64,000 nt of DNA from Pedosphaera parvula Ellin514 (GCF_000172555.1 NZ_ABOX02000017.1:1-64000), one strand, 5' to 3'; counted from the stretch's first letter, positions 8,484 through 17,484 are shown. Program-made: numbers and translations. The notes: generated by a model from the letters alone, not told the origin.

Positions 8484-10211
8484 TCATCTCAACCTAAAAA
8501 ACTGCCTCCCCAAGGCCGCGTTATTCGTATACGGACTAACCGCCCCCGACACATCCACAAACGGGCCCGCAACATCCGACGCCGATTGCAGCGTATAAGT
8601 CCCACTCCACGAAATCACCAACTTGTCCCCTGCTTGCGTTGCAATCATCGTCGGCCGCACAAACGTCCAAACCACCTTGTTCACCGCATCCCACGTCATA
8701 TAGCCCCGCGAGAAATCCTGCCTCGTACCACTGCCCGAAGTGAACTCGTTGTTCAACCAATAACCATAATTCACCGCCCCATTGTTCGTCTTAAAAAAAC
8801 TCCACAACCCATGCTGATCATTCAGCTCAATCGTCCCATTTGTCGACGTCATCAACGTTGCTGTCTTATGCGAACCTCCATCGAAGTCCTGTGCGTAGCC
8901 ATTAAAGAAACCGTAAACATACGCCCCATGCCCATTATCGAATGGATTCCCCAACGCAGCCTGGCCATGGCTGTAGTAATAGCTCTGGATATTTTGATTC
9001 GTTGTCCCGTTGGAATTAATCCCTTCAAACTGCTCAGAGTGCTGATAATCCACATACGACAGCTTCGGACTCCCCGAAGAATCCTTCACCCCGTAATAAA
9101 TATTCCCCGCCGGATTGTCCTGCCAATAAAACCAGATCGCCATTTTCACGTAAGGAATCACCTTGATCGCGCTGAACGTGGAAATCAAATTCGTCTCCTG
9201 GATTTCCTGCGAAACACCGCTCGTATGGATGCTGTTGGTGGTCTGCCAGCCCACTTCGGTAATGAACGTCTTTTTCAGGGTGCTGGCTCCTTCATATTTG
9301 GTATAAGCCTGCCGCACCCAATCCACATATTGCCTAAACTCCAGCGACGATGCCACCCCGCCCTGATCGATATAGACATGCTCACCAACCCCATCCAACG
9401 GATACACATTGTAATTGGATTTGGCATAAGCAAAAGCTCCACCCTTCGTCGTGTTCGTCCCGGTACTATAGGTATCGTCCACGTATTGCGCCCCGGCATT
9501 GCCGTAGCTGTAAATTCCGCCAATGCTATGACCAAACACCCCGCCCGAAAATAAAGTCACATCATTGATCTGATGCGTGATATGCACCGACTCCCAGCTC
9601 CTTGCCAGCAACCAACCATAATTCGACGGATAAAGATACGTGCCGCCCACGCCAACACTCGTCGTCCAGGCATTCGGCTCATTCCACAACTCGTAATATT
9701 TCACGCGATCCCGAAAATGCAGCACGATCGGCACCACCGCATTCGTGGCATAACCTTCCACGTAAATATTATCGCCATTTGAACCCGGATTCTTCTCCGA
9801 ACTGTTCGCCTCCCAATCCGTCTGACTTCCCGGCCACGAGCCTCCATCAATCAACAACAACACCTGCAACCCCGCATTCCGCGCATTGTTCACCGCGTTA
9901 TCATAATAACCCAGCATCGCCGCATCCCAATTCGTGTGCCCCGGTATCAACCGCATCTCGATCCGTATCCACCCCGTCTCCCCCTGCACCATCTTCGACG
10001 CCACACCCGCCGTCAGCAAAGCAGTCCCAGTATTATCAATCGCCCACCCATTATCCGTCCCATATGGCCCCGCCCCCTTCACCGCAGAAGAAAACAGAAC
10101 TGCTACCATGCAAATGAATACACAGATTTCTCGCGCAATATGTGACCGAATTTTCAAGCAGGCTTGGTGAATCAAATTGTACCCGCGTGCCACAAATGCA
10201 CAAGGAACCAT
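8484..10211 (-). CDS. Exported clan GH-A glycoside hydrolase with C-terminal module
   Basis: A 575-residue protein. A hydrophobic export signal (about residues 28-46, ending SSAVKGAG) precedes a TIM-barrel glycosidase. The acid/base glutamate is visible in YYELWNEPN (Glu178) and the nucleophile in TFITEVGWQ (Glu319), the arrangement of clan GH-A (GH5/GH39-like); the exact family and substrate cannot be set by eye. The last 60 residues (YTLQSASDVAGPFVDV ... RQFFRLR) form the C-terminal module shared with three other exported proteins in this window. The N-terminus before the signal is unusually long. A TTG at residue 19, or another internal start, would give a cleaner signal peptide, so the start is uncertain. 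Confidence 0.8.
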   Translation of the reverse strand: MVPCAFVARGYNLIHQACLKIRSHIAREICVFICMVAVLFSSAVKGAGPYGTDNGWAIDNTGTALLTAGVASKMVQGETGWIRIEMRLIPGHTNWDAAMLGYYDNAVNNARNAGLQVLLLIDGGSWPGSQTDWEANSSEKNPGSNGDNIYVEGYATNAVVPIVLHFRDRVKYYELWNEPNAWTTSVGVGGTYLYPSNYGWLLARSWESVHITHQINDVTLFSGGVFGHSIGGIYSYGNAGAQYVDDTYSTGTNTTKGGAFAYAKSNYNVYPLDGVGEHVYIDQGGVASSLEFRQYVDWVRQAYTKYEGASTLKKTFITEVGWQTTNSIHTSGVSQEIQETNLISTFSAIKVIPYVKMAIWFYWQDNPAGNIYYGVKDSSGSPKLSYVDYQHSEQFEGINSNGTTNQNIQSYYYSHGQAALGNPFDNGHGAYVYGFFNGYAQDFDGGSHKTATLMTSTNGTIELNDQHGLWSFFKTNNGAVNYGYWLNNEFTSGSGTRQDFSRGYMTWDAVNKVVWTFVRPTMIATQAGDKLVISWSGTYTLQSASDVAGPFVDVSGAVSPYTNNAALGRQFFRLR

Positions 10212-10248
10212 CTGTTTTGTGTTTAATCAGTGACTAAAACGCTCCTTT

Positions 10249-10280
10249 ATTCGTGTGCCTTCGTGTCCATCCGTGGTTAA
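10249..10280 (+). repeat. Copy 3 of the 'TCCATCYGYGGTTA' dispersed repeat
   Basis: Reads ATTCGTGTGCC TTCGTGTCC ATCCGTGGTTAA in blocks. Same orientation as the other copies; here it lies between divergently transcribed genes. Confidence 0.65.
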
Positions 10281-10331
10281 GTTGTTAAAACCATTGCAAA
10301 CACAGGGTTTCTTGAAGGGATGGACGGCCAC

Positions 10332-10350
10332 TGTCAGCGAAACTGTCAGT
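10332..10350 (+). repeat. Left pair of 12-bp-spaced TGTCAGY motifs
   Basis: TGTCAGC at 10332 and TGTCAGT at 10344, spaced 12 bp with GAAAC in between. Matches the triple array at 12190-12220 on the other side of the beta-lactamase-like gene, in the same orientation. Confidence 0.55.
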
Positions 10351-10441
10351 CATGGGGCGGATGGTAAAAAAATTCGCCAAAACTGGCTGGAACTTGCTGA
10401 GACTTCGCCACCACTGGCGTTCAAAAGCGCCGTGGATAGCC

Positions 10442-10490
10442 GGGGCGCTTCTTCAAATTCATTGAGGGATCGCCTCTTTTTATTCTTTTA
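10442..10490 (+). terminator. Hairpin plus T-tract facing into the beta-lactamase-like gene
   Basis: GGCGCTTCTTC pairs with GAGGGATCGCC (one mismatch, some G-T pairs) around an AAATTCATT loop, followed by TCTTTTTATTCTTTT. On the plus strand this looks like an intrinsic terminator or attenuator 38 nt before the start codon. Its core (10455-10474) is a perfect 20-bp inverted match to 12072-12091. Confidence 0.5.
10455..10474 (+). repeat. Left arm of a 20-bp perfect inverted repeat
   Basis: Identical to the reverse complement of 12072-12091, with weaker similarity extending about 14 bp outward (both arms read CGGGGCG) and about 35 bp inward (T-tract, then ACTCGRCATTATT). The two arms bracket the beta-lactamase-like gene. 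Confidence 0.8.
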
Positions 10491-10527
10491 CTCGACATTA
10501 TTCGAACGCTATGCTTTCCAGTAACAC

Positions 10528-12087
10528 ATGCAACGAGGGAAGAACGCCTGGCATTTAGTCGGTTTGAAATGGATCGCCGCTCTCGTCTCAGCTTTGGTCG
10601 TCGGCATCTCATCATCTGGTCGGGCCGATTCAAGCGATCGGTTTGCCGCAGCACTGAACGCACAGATGCCTGAGTTGTTAGAGAAATACCGCGTGCCAGG
10701 AGCCGTGATATCTTGCATCAGAAACGGCGACGTGGTTTGGACGAAGGCATTCGGGCGTGCTAATCTTTCGACGGACGGGCTTATGCGACCAGACTTGGTA
10801 TTCAATCACGGTTCCAACGGAAAGGTTCTGACGGCATGGGGCATCATGCGTCTTGTTGAAGAAGGAAAAGTGGATCTGGATGCGCCGGCAAACCGTTATT
10901 TAAAACGCTGGCAGCTTCGTTCATCACAGTTCGACCCCAACGCCGTGACCATTCGCCGCCTGCTCAGCCACACCGCCGGCCTCACGGTCCACGGTTTCAT
11001 GGATTACAACCAGCGCCGTCGATTGCCCAACTTGGTAGAAATGCTGGAAGGCAGGAATCAGGTTCCCATGTTCAACGGTGAAGTGAACGGCGCTGTCCTC
11101 ATCAAATGGCAGCCCGGGTCGCGGGGGGAGTATTCCGGCGGCGGATTTGTGATTCTGCAAATGATCATTGAAGACGTCTCGGGTGAGTCATTCGCGTCCT
11201 TCATGCACCGCGAAGTGACCGCGCCGCTGAAGCTCGATACCCTGCAGTGGACATGGACGCCGGAGCTTGAAGTCGCTGCGCCGATGCCCTATGGAGAATT
11301 GCAGGAACCGGTCGGTTATCGACAACTCGCTTGTCAGTCGATCGGCAGTGAGGTTTGCAGTGTTGCCGATTTTGCCCGCTTCCTCGCGGCCGCCGTGCCG
11401 AGTGCCCACGCAGAACCTGTGGGACGCGGAGTTCTAACGCCGGAAAGCGTGGCGCAAATGCTGGAGATCCAAACCAATTCGGATGGTTCGGGTCTCGGTT
11501 ATGGTGTGGCGTGGATCGATGGACACAAGATACTCGGGCATTCGGGAGCCAATCCAGGCTGGAACGCTCAATTCCTCCTCGACGCCACCCAGCGGGAGGG
11601 TTTTGTCATCGCCAACAATTCGGCGCTCGGCGGGCCGTTCAATGGCGCCGTGAATGCCCTTTGGTGGCGGACGATGAGGAGCCAAACCGTGACCGATCCT
11701 CCGCCTGCAAGTGGCTTCACGATTGGGCTGAACCGGTTAGTGCTAAGAATCACTCTGGTCTTCGGAACGATTCTAACCGTCATCACCGGCAGGCGGGTAT
11801 ATCAGGTCGCGTGCGGCAAGTTGCGTTGGAGCCGGCGTCCTTCCAAGCGATGGCTGCTGGTCACTTCCTTTTTTGCTGTGGTGACGTTGATTTGGTGGTA
11901 TTTGTTCTATGCGCCGCCGTCTCTGCCATTGCCCATCAGTCCGGCAATTCCGGACATCTGGGTGTTGCCTTTGGTTAATTACTTTGCGGAGGCGCTATTG
12001 GGCTGCGTTGGCATTAGTCTTTTCTTTGCGTTTCTTCGTGGAAATAATGCCGAGTTGAAAGATGAAAAAAGGGCGATCCCTCAATGA
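10528..12087 (+). CDS. Membrane-tethered beta-lactamase-fold serine hydrolase
   Basis: A 519-residue protein of the class C beta-lactamase/penicillin-binding (Pfam Beta-lactamase) family. An N-terminal hydrophobic signal (about 14-33) is followed by the hydrolase domain with SNGK (Ser96-Lys99, the S-x-x-K nucleophile motif), YSG (Tyr202, in place of Y-x-N) and HSG (His338, in place of K-T-G). About 130 residues follow with three predicted membrane segments (about 398-420, 440-462 and 475-505). This layout fits ESTHER/PBP4*-type peptidases or esterases acting on the envelope; resistance to antibiotics cannot be claimed. The gene is bracketed by inverted hairpin repeats and TGTCAGT arrays, and its stop codon lies inside the right repeat. 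No clear Shine-Dalgarno before ATG 10528; a TTG at codon 13 is an alternative. Confidence 0.8.
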   Translation: MQRGKNAWHLVGLKWIAALVSALVVGISSSGRADSSDRFAAALNAQMPELLEKYRVPGAVISCIRNGDVVWTKAFGRANLSTDGLMRPDLVFNHGSNGKVLTAWGIMRLVEEGKVDLDAPANRYLKRWQLRSSQFDPNAVTIRRLLSHTAGLTVHGFMDYNQRRRLPNLVEMLEGRNQVPMFNGEVNGAVLIKWQPGSRGEYSGGGFVILQMIIEDVSGESFASFMHREVTAPLKLDTLQWTWTPELEVAAPMPYGELQEPVGYRQLACQSIGSEVCSVADFARFLAAAVPSAHAEPVGRGVLTPESVAQMLEIQTNSDGSGLGYGVAWIDGHKILGHSGANPGWNAQFLLDATQREGFVIANNSALGGPFNGAVNALWWRTMRSQTVTDPPPASGFTIGLNRLVLRITLVFGTILTVITGRRVYQVACGKLRWSRRPSKRWLLVTSFFAVVTLIWWYLFYAPPSLPLPISPAIPDIWVLPLVNYFAEALLGCVGISLFFAFLRGNNAELKDEKRAIPQ

Positions 12088-12105
12088 ATTTAGGGAACCG
12101 CCCCG
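12060..12105 (-). terminator. Hairpin with T-tract overlapping the 3' end of the beta-lactamase-like gene
   Basis: Read on the minus strand, GGGCGGTTCCCT can pair with AGGGATCGCCC around a loop of about ten bases, followed by CTTTTTTC. It could end leftward transcription from the Asp-box protein gene, and it contains the right arm (12072-12091) of the 20-bp inverted repeat. It overlaps the last 28 bases of the plus-strand gene. Confidence 0.5.
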
Positions 12106-12189
12106 TGCACTCGGCATAATCACCAGCTAGCAAAAACAACCATTATACGATCTTTAAAGTAGTTTTTTTTTATACTATTAACATGCACC

Positions 12190-12220
12190 TGTCAGTAAAA
12201 GTGTCAGTAAAAGTGTCAGT
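12190..12220 (+). repeat. Three tandem TGTCAGT motifs at 12-bp spacing
   Basis: TGTCAGT at 12190, 12202 and 12214, joined by AAAAG, making a 12-bp direct repeat. The same motif pair occurs upstream at 10332-10350. Confidence 0.7.
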
Positions 12221-12322
12221 GAAAGCAGTCAAAAGTTGCCGAAAATAGTGACGAGTTAGGGCGAATTTGCATCGATTTATCAATGGTTTTCGCTATTTTA
12301 TTGCAGTTCTGATTTGGATATA

Positions 12323-12346
12323 CAGACCGTGTCCATTAGTGGTTAC
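12323..12346 (+). repeat. Copy 4 of the 'TCCATCYGYGGTTA' dispersed repeat
   Basis: A short degenerate copy (CAGACCGTGTCC ATTAGTGGTTAC) 17 bp beyond the stop codon of the minus-strand Asp-box gene. Confidence 0.5.
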
Positions 12347-12363
12347 TTCCCTATTACCCCGCC

Positions 12364-14850
12364 CTACAACCCCTGACTCCGATAGAACCTCCGCCCGAAC
12401 CCTCCCGCATTCGTGTCACTGAACTGCACCGCCCCATTCACTCCCACGTTGTTCGTCCCAATTGAAGTCCAGTTCGTCATGTTCGTTGACGCCCAAACCG
12501 CATACGCCGCTCCCGGCGTCCCCTGTTGCAAAACCAAACTCACACTCCCATTCAGCTTCAAACTCGAAGCATCCACTTTCAAAGTCCCAGGCAACGAACT
12601 CCCGGCCGAAACCGTGCTTGCTACCTTGATCCCATTTCCAAAACTCGTCACCCACATCTCCGAAAGCTTGTAAGGATTGAAGAAAATCCTCTCCGGCTGC
12701 CGGAATGGATAGCTCGTCACCTGGAAGAACGAAGGACTTCCCGCTGTAATATTGGTCGAACCCCAAAGCCCCTGCGTCTCCGTCGTCAAATAAAGCTCAT
12801 TCGCATTCAGCGGATTGATTGTGCATGACGTCACCCGATCCAAACTGTTCAACCGCGTCCAGCTCACCCCGCGATTCGTCGTCCGATACAATCCGCCCAG
12901 CCCATTCGGTGCCCCACCCCAGCCGCTGAACACCCCCACATACCACGTGTTCTGCGTCGCATCATTCGGATCAATCACCAAATCCTTCGTCCAATAACTC
13001 ATGTTGGTATGGCTGCGATCAATCCACGACGTCCCGGCATTGGTGCTGACAAACACACCCGAACTCGCGGTAAACGCCGTCGTCGTCCTGCGTCCTGAGT
13101 AAGTGCAAACCAAAATGCCATCGTTCAGCACATGCATATTAAATGGATGCCCCTCCGTCCGTGGCGGATTAGCCAGTTTGCTCCACGTCGATGCTGCCCC
13201 GTTCTGAATATTGCTCGAAACATAAATCCCACCGGCGGTGCTATGAATCACACTCGCATAAAGGCGGTTCGCATTATTCGGGTCCGTCGCCACCCAGATC
13301 ACCGGATGCCCAGCATTGTACAACGTCTGCCACGTCACACCTTGATTGCTGGAGAACAGAACCAACCCCGCCCCGCCATCAATGGTCGCGTCGGTCAGAT
13401 GCGTGCTTTGATACATATCATGAATTGACGACGTCCCTGCATACAACACGCCCGTTACCGGATGCTTCACGCACCGGTACATCGAATTCTGATTGTGCCC
13501 CGTATATCCAAAACCCCACGTATTCCCTCCATCCGCACTGATGATCCCTTTAATATCCGAATATCCAGCGACGATATGATTGCTATCCGACCACGTCACT
13601 CCCCAGCACGAAGTATTCTCCAGTCCAATGCTGTGATAAAACTTTCCCTTCGGCGTCACCGCATTCGTTGCGTTCTGGTCCGCCACATTCACATAAACCT
13701 GCTTCCAAAACGCACCGCCATTCGTGCTCACATGCGCGAAGCCCAAATCTGTATAAGCCACCTTGCTCGAATCATTCGGCGCCACTGCCAATCCCAACGC
13801 TCCCGCCCCATACGACCAATCCCTGTCCCCACTCGCTCCCGCCCAACCGGTAAACACATTCAGATTATTCGTAATCAATAACGAGTTTTGCCAGTTCGTC
13901 CCGCCATTGATCGTCTTGTAAAGTATCGGATAATCAATCGTGCTCTGCTGCCCCGCCACGTAAGCCGTCGAAATATCATTCTGCGCCATCGCCACAAATG
14001 CCGGATTATAGCCCGCCGGAATACCACTATTCCTCAATGTCCAGTTCCCCTGTCCCCAATCCAACGAATACGTCCCTGCATAACTAGTATACGAACTCTC
14101 AACGTACAATCCTGGAAAAACATCCGCCGAACTCCAAATCACACAAAAGAACCTTTTCGCTGTGCCCTGCTTCGCCCCGGCAAACGAAACCATCACCTGC
14201 CCTGCTGGAATGCCTCCCACACTCGACAGGGCAAAAGTATTTCCATTGTCCGTCGATACCAACAACCCCGCACTCGTCCCCACATAAATATTCGTTCCAT
14301 CGAAGAAAGCTCCCGCCACATACAATCCCGCCGCCGCACTGTATTTCGATGCAAAGCTCGATCCCCCATTGGTCGACCAATACAAATTGCTATAATCCGA
14401 AACAATAATCCTATTCGTCGAACCAGAGTCCGCAAACAATGCATACGCTCCTCCCCCCGTAGGATCGCCAGCGAGCTGGTGCCACGTCGCACCACCATCC
14501 ACACTCTTCGTCGGTGTTATCAGGTCGCCTGAGTAATCAACGCAATAAATTACCTTGGGATCACTCGTAAATTGCATGATCGCATTCCGACCTCCTTGTA
14601 TCTGCCCAAAATCGCTCGTGATCCAACCCGCCCCAAAATTGGTCGAACGAAACACCTCGCTCATATCACAAGCCACATAAAGCTCGCCCGCGTTGAACGG
14701 ATTGAAGCTCGGCGCAAACAATGCGCCTCCCCCTCCCGCACCCTTTGGACCCCATTGAGTCGGCTGCGCCGCCTGTCCTCGCGACAAAAGAAGAATTGCT
14801 AATACACATTCAAACGCCGCTAAGGAACGTAAACATCTTTTCATGGCCAT
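12364..14850 (-). CDS. Exported Asp-box (BNR/VPS10-like) beta-propeller protein
   Basis: An 828-residue exported protein. The signal peptide (RSLAAFECVLAILLLSRGQA) is followed by long beta-propeller arrays with many Asp-box-like turns, for example SVDGGATW, STDNGNTF, SADGGNTW and TTNRGVSW, as in sialidases, VPS10/sortilin and GH74 xyloglucanases. The C-terminus (YAVWASTNMTNWTSIG ... RRFYRSQGL) is the module shared with other exported proteins here. It may bind or cut extracellular polysaccharide; no catalytic pair can be picked with confidence. The frame extends to 14901. ATG 14850 is preferred because it sits directly before a standard signal peptide and has AGAGG about 15 nt upstream; ATG 14844 is an alternative. 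Confidence 0.75.
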   Translation of the reverse strand: MAMKRCLRSLAAFECVLAILLLSRGQAAQPTQWGPKGAGGGGALFAPSFNPFNAGELYVACDMSEVFRSTNFGAGWITSDFGQIQGGRNAIMQFTSDPKVIYCVDYSGDLITPTKSVDGGATWHQLAGDPTGGGAYALFADSGSTNRIIVSDYSNLYWSTNGGSSFASKYSAAAGLYVAGAFFDGTNIYVGTSAGLLVSTDNGNTFALSSVGGIPAGQVMVSFAGAKQGTAKRFFCVIWSSADVFPGLYVESSYTSYAGTYSLDWGQGNWTLRNSGIPAGYNPAFVAMAQNDISTAYVAGQQSTIDYPILYKTINGGTNWQNSLLITNNLNVFTGWAGASGDRDWSYGAGALGLAVAPNDSSKVAYTDLGFAHVSTNGGAFWKQVYVNVADQNATNAVTPKGKFYHSIGLENTSCWGVTWSDSNHIVAGYSDIKGIISADGGNTWGFGYTGHNQNSMYRCVKHPVTGVLYAGTSSIHDMYQSTHLTDATIDGGAGLVLFSSNQGVTWQTLYNAGHPVIWVATDPNNANRLYASVIHSTAGGIYVSSNIQNGAASTWSKLANPPRTEGHPFNMHVLNDGILVCTYSGRRTTTAFTASSGVFVSTNAGTSWIDRSHTNMSYWTKDLVIDPNDATQNTWYVGVFSGWGGAPNGLGGLYRTTNRGVSWTRLNSLDRVTSCTINPLNANELYLTTETQGLWGSTNITAGSPSFFQVTSYPFRQPERIFFNPYKLSEMWVTSFGNGIKVASTVSAGSSLPGTLKVDASSLKLNGSVSLVLQQGTPGAAYAVWASTNMTNWTSIGTNNVGVNGAVQFSDTNAGGFGRRFYRSQGL

Positions 14851-14956
14851 GCAAAAATCCGGTCGCCTCTTGCAATCTGCAATCGACACGACACGTCCCA
14901 AAAAATGAGCAATTAAAAGGCCAAACCCTCCGATGTAAGGGGAAAATCCCGACCGT

Positions 14957-17365
14957 CTAATTCACCATCAAAACACGGTAAAACTTTTGTGGTGAAGCAG
15001 AAATTCCATTATCCACAATCGAACTAACCGTATTCGTCGCCACCACGTCCACTCCAATCTGCCCCCAATTAACGTCCGTCAGGCTGTTCTTGTATTGCAC
15101 CCGATATTTCAAACCCGAACTGGAACTCCAACTCAAGGAAATGGAGTTGCTCACCGGGTTGAACTTGGCGCTGGCAATGTTCGGCGGTGAAATGAGCCCA
15201 AAAAATTTGAGCACATCCGACATATAAGCATCCCGCACGCTCGCGCTCGTAATCGTTTCAAAAGGAAATCCCCAATTCACCACCTTGCCGCCTCCAAGCG
15301 AACCATCATACTGCACTGCCGCCGCGCCGCCCGTTCCTCCTGAATACAAAATTGTCGCCGCGCTCCCGTTCGTGGCCAGCAAGACATCTGGATATGCGAC
15401 GTTATAGGTTCCCTGCGTTCCATTGTCAAAACCACCACTGGCGTTGCCGGTAAAAATACCTGCGGCCAGCGGCACAAATGCATAGGTATTGGCATCGTCC
15501 GCGCTAAACACTGCCCTCAACTGGTTATGATAAAAGTTCCTGTCCGCTGTGGCAGCTCCACTCGTACGATCCAAATCCCACCCAACCTCTGCTCCACTCA
15601 CGAACAGATTTCCCCCGGAATTCAAGTATGACGTAACCAGCGCCTGCTCTATCGCATCAAATGTCCGGTCTTGCGTCGATTCCTCTCCCAGCATCCAGAT
15701 CACCGCCTGGTAATTCGTAATCGGCACCGTTCCATTGGTCACCGACATATGGTTCGCGGTGTCAAACGCCGGACCGCTGATGCTCCGACCAGCAATTGCC
15801 GAGAAACTGTGATTCGTTGCCTTGGGATTATCCGAAGGTTGGAATTGCCAACGATCATAACCGTCGACAATCAAAATCTTTGAAGGTGTCGCGCCCACCT
15901 GCGCTCCATAGACGCGGGAGAACGGACTTTCTCCATTCGTCCCCACCACCGACACCCGATAAAACCGCTTCGTCCCCGCCGCGAGCCCCGCATCGGCGTA
16001 AGTCTGAACATTCGCTGCCACATTGATCGGGGCTCCGAAAGTGACTCCATCGGCACTCGTGTAAACGCGATAGCCTGTGCGGATAAATTTTTCATTCGAC
16101 CATGACAGCAGGATGGTGTTGTTGCTGCCGCTGTTCGCCGCGTAGAAGAGTTGTGGACTAAGCGCCACCCCTCGTGCCCCGAGCAAAACAACCGCATCGT
16201 CAATTGCCTGTCGCGTGTCTGCCTGATCAATCGCATTTGTATTTGCAATAAAGGAAAAAAGATACCGCCTGCCATCATATTTGTTATCAATATAACCGCT
16301 CAGAGCAATCGATATGCTCAGCGATCCTGTCTTGGCATGCACCTGCCCTGATCCATCCGTGCTGCAAAAACGACTTCCCAAAGTCCCATCCACGCACCCG
16401 ATTGGCAGTGTGGAAGCATAACTGGAAAATGTGCCGAGCATATACCTCAACAATGTTACCGTCTGGCGGCCGCTGAATTTATTATTATGTGACAGACCGG
16501 AACCATCATTCATCGCGATTCCGTTTGTGCTTACCCCCGCCACATTTTTGAGCCAGGGCAAAACCTGCGCCGCCCCTGCGGCAAATGAATCGTTCCCATT
16601 GATTTTGTAACTGATATGCCTTAACAGCGCATCCGCCATCACGTTGTGACTGACCTTGAGCATCGGCGTGCACGCAACATCCATTCGCAGCGGCAGGCTG
16701 TTATAGGTGAGATCGGTGGATAAATGCGTGTACATCAAAGTTCCAGGCACGGTAAACCCGGTCTTGCCAACCGGAATGCCGGATACCGTGATACCCTGCG
16801 CCAGCAAGGCGGCCACGAAATTTGTCGCTGCGCTCGCGTTGTAAGGCTGCTGAAAAGCGGCATCGTGGTTGCTGGGATCAGTGTCAGCCAGATTATAGAA
16901 GCAAGCTCCGTAACACTGCACGTTTCCCGTCACGCTCGTTAGTCCCTGTGCCTTCAGTTGCGTGGCTATCCGATCCAGCGCGGCTCTGGGATTGCTGAAG
17001 ACGCTCGTGTTCCAGGTAATGTCATGCTCACTCACCAGGTTCAAATCACCCGTAAGCACGCCGCCACTAAGGGTCCCATTCCGATAAACTCTCGTCTCAA
17101 AAGCCGCATTGGTCCCCAACAATCCCCACGCTGCTGATGAGGTATAAAGCTTGGTATTGGAAGCAGGCGCCAATCCAGTATCAGGATTCCTTTGATAGTC
17201 GGTGGTCGTCCCATCCGCGCTTTGTATGAAAACACTCCAGATATTCGTCGCTACGGCGGCACGAGCTAGAATGGCATCTATCCTGTCAGGTATGGGTTGA
17301 GCGGTGGATCTGGCGGAAAAACTGGCCAGCGTAAGAAGGACGAATAAGGTAGCAACCTTTTTCAT
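14957..17365 (-). CDS. dacB: PBP4-type D-Ala-D-Ala carboxypeptidase/endopeptidase (peptidase S13) with extra modules
   Basis: An 802-residue exported protein. After a signal peptide (1-22) comes an S13 domain with all three active-site motifs: SNTK (Ser69-Lys72), SHN (239-241) and KTG (345-347). Enzymes of this type trim the peptide stems and crosslinks of peptidoglycan in the periplasm. The domain is about 400 residues, as in PBP4, but is followed by about 400 further residues: a fibronectin type III-like segment (about 405-490), a domain that looks like a class I glutamine amidotransferase-like or Rossmann fold (ILIVDGYDRWQF onwards), and the shared C-terminal module ending in KFYRVLMVN. 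The extension suggests a surface-attached or specialised role. It is in line with the Asp-box gene 106 bp downstream. Confidence 0.85.
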   Translation of the reverse strand: MKKVATLFVLLTLASFSARSTAQPIPDRIDAILARAAVATNIWSVFIQSADGTTTDYQRNPDTGLAPASNTKLYTSSAAWGLLGTNAAFETRVYRNGTLSGGVLTGDLNLVSEHDITWNTSVFSNPRAALDRIATQLKAQGLTSVTGNVQCYGACFYNLADTDPSNHDAAFQQPYNASAATNFVAALLAQGITVSGIPVGKTGFTVPGTLMYTHLSTDLTYNSLPLRMDVACTPMLKVSHNVMADALLRHISYKINGNDSFAAGAAQVLPWLKNVAGVSTNGIAMNDGSGLSHNNKFSGRQTVTLLRYMLGTFSSYASTLPIGCVDGTLGSRFCSTDGSGQVHAKTGSLSISIALSGYIDNKYDGRRYLFSFIANTNAIDQADTRQAIDDAVVLLGARGVALSPQLFYAANSGSNNTILLSWSNEKFIRTGYRVYTSADGVTFGAPINVAANVQTYADAGLAAGTKRFYRVSVVGTNGESPFSRVYGAQVGATPSKILIVDGYDRWQFQPSDNPKATNHSFSAIAGRSISGPAFDTANHMSVTNGTVPITNYQAVIWMLGEESTQDRTFDAIEQALVTSYLNSGGNLFVSGAEVGWDLDRTSGAATADRNFYHNQLRAVFSADDANTYAFVPLAAGIFTGNASGGFDNGTQGTYNVAYPDVLLATNGSAATILYSGGTGGAAAVQYDGSLGGGKVVNWGFPFETITSASVRDAYMSDVLKFFGLISPPNIASAKFNPVSNSISLSWSSSSGLKYRVQYKNSLTDVNWGQIGVDVVATNTVSSIVDNGISASPQKFYRVLMVN

Positions 17366-17484
17366 TTCAATCAGGCCATAAAAGCTCCACAGACTTCTCC
17401 CGCTTTAGATGGTCTGAAAGGTATAACTTGGTTCCTGCCGCTCGTCACTAAAATTGCGGCCTCACAAATTCTGCCTGAGGAATC

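Larger units (their letters stand above)
10212..10527. other. Divergent intergenic region upstream of the beta-lactamase-like gene
   Basis: No gene is present. From left to right it holds repeat copy 3 (10249-10280), a pair of TGTCAG motifs 12 bp apart (10332-10350), and a hairpin followed by a T-rich tract (10442-10490) whose 20-bp core recurs inverted at the far end of the next gene. Confidence 0.6.
12088..12363. other. Intergenic region with tandem TGTCAGT array
   Basis: No gene is present. It contains a run of nine T at about 12165-12174, three TGTCAGT motifs and, at the right end, repeat copy 4 beside the stop of the minus-strand Asp-box gene. GGCGAATTT near 12257 is inverted relative to AAATTCGCC near 10369. 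Confidence 0.5.

Noticed and set aside
8586-9554. 322-codon frame on the plus strand
   Set aside because: Lies antisense to the glycosidase gene, whose catalytic motifs are clear; arginine/proline/isoleucine-rich shadow.
13888-14532. 214-codon plus-strand frame
   Set aside because: Shadow of the Asp-box propeller gene.
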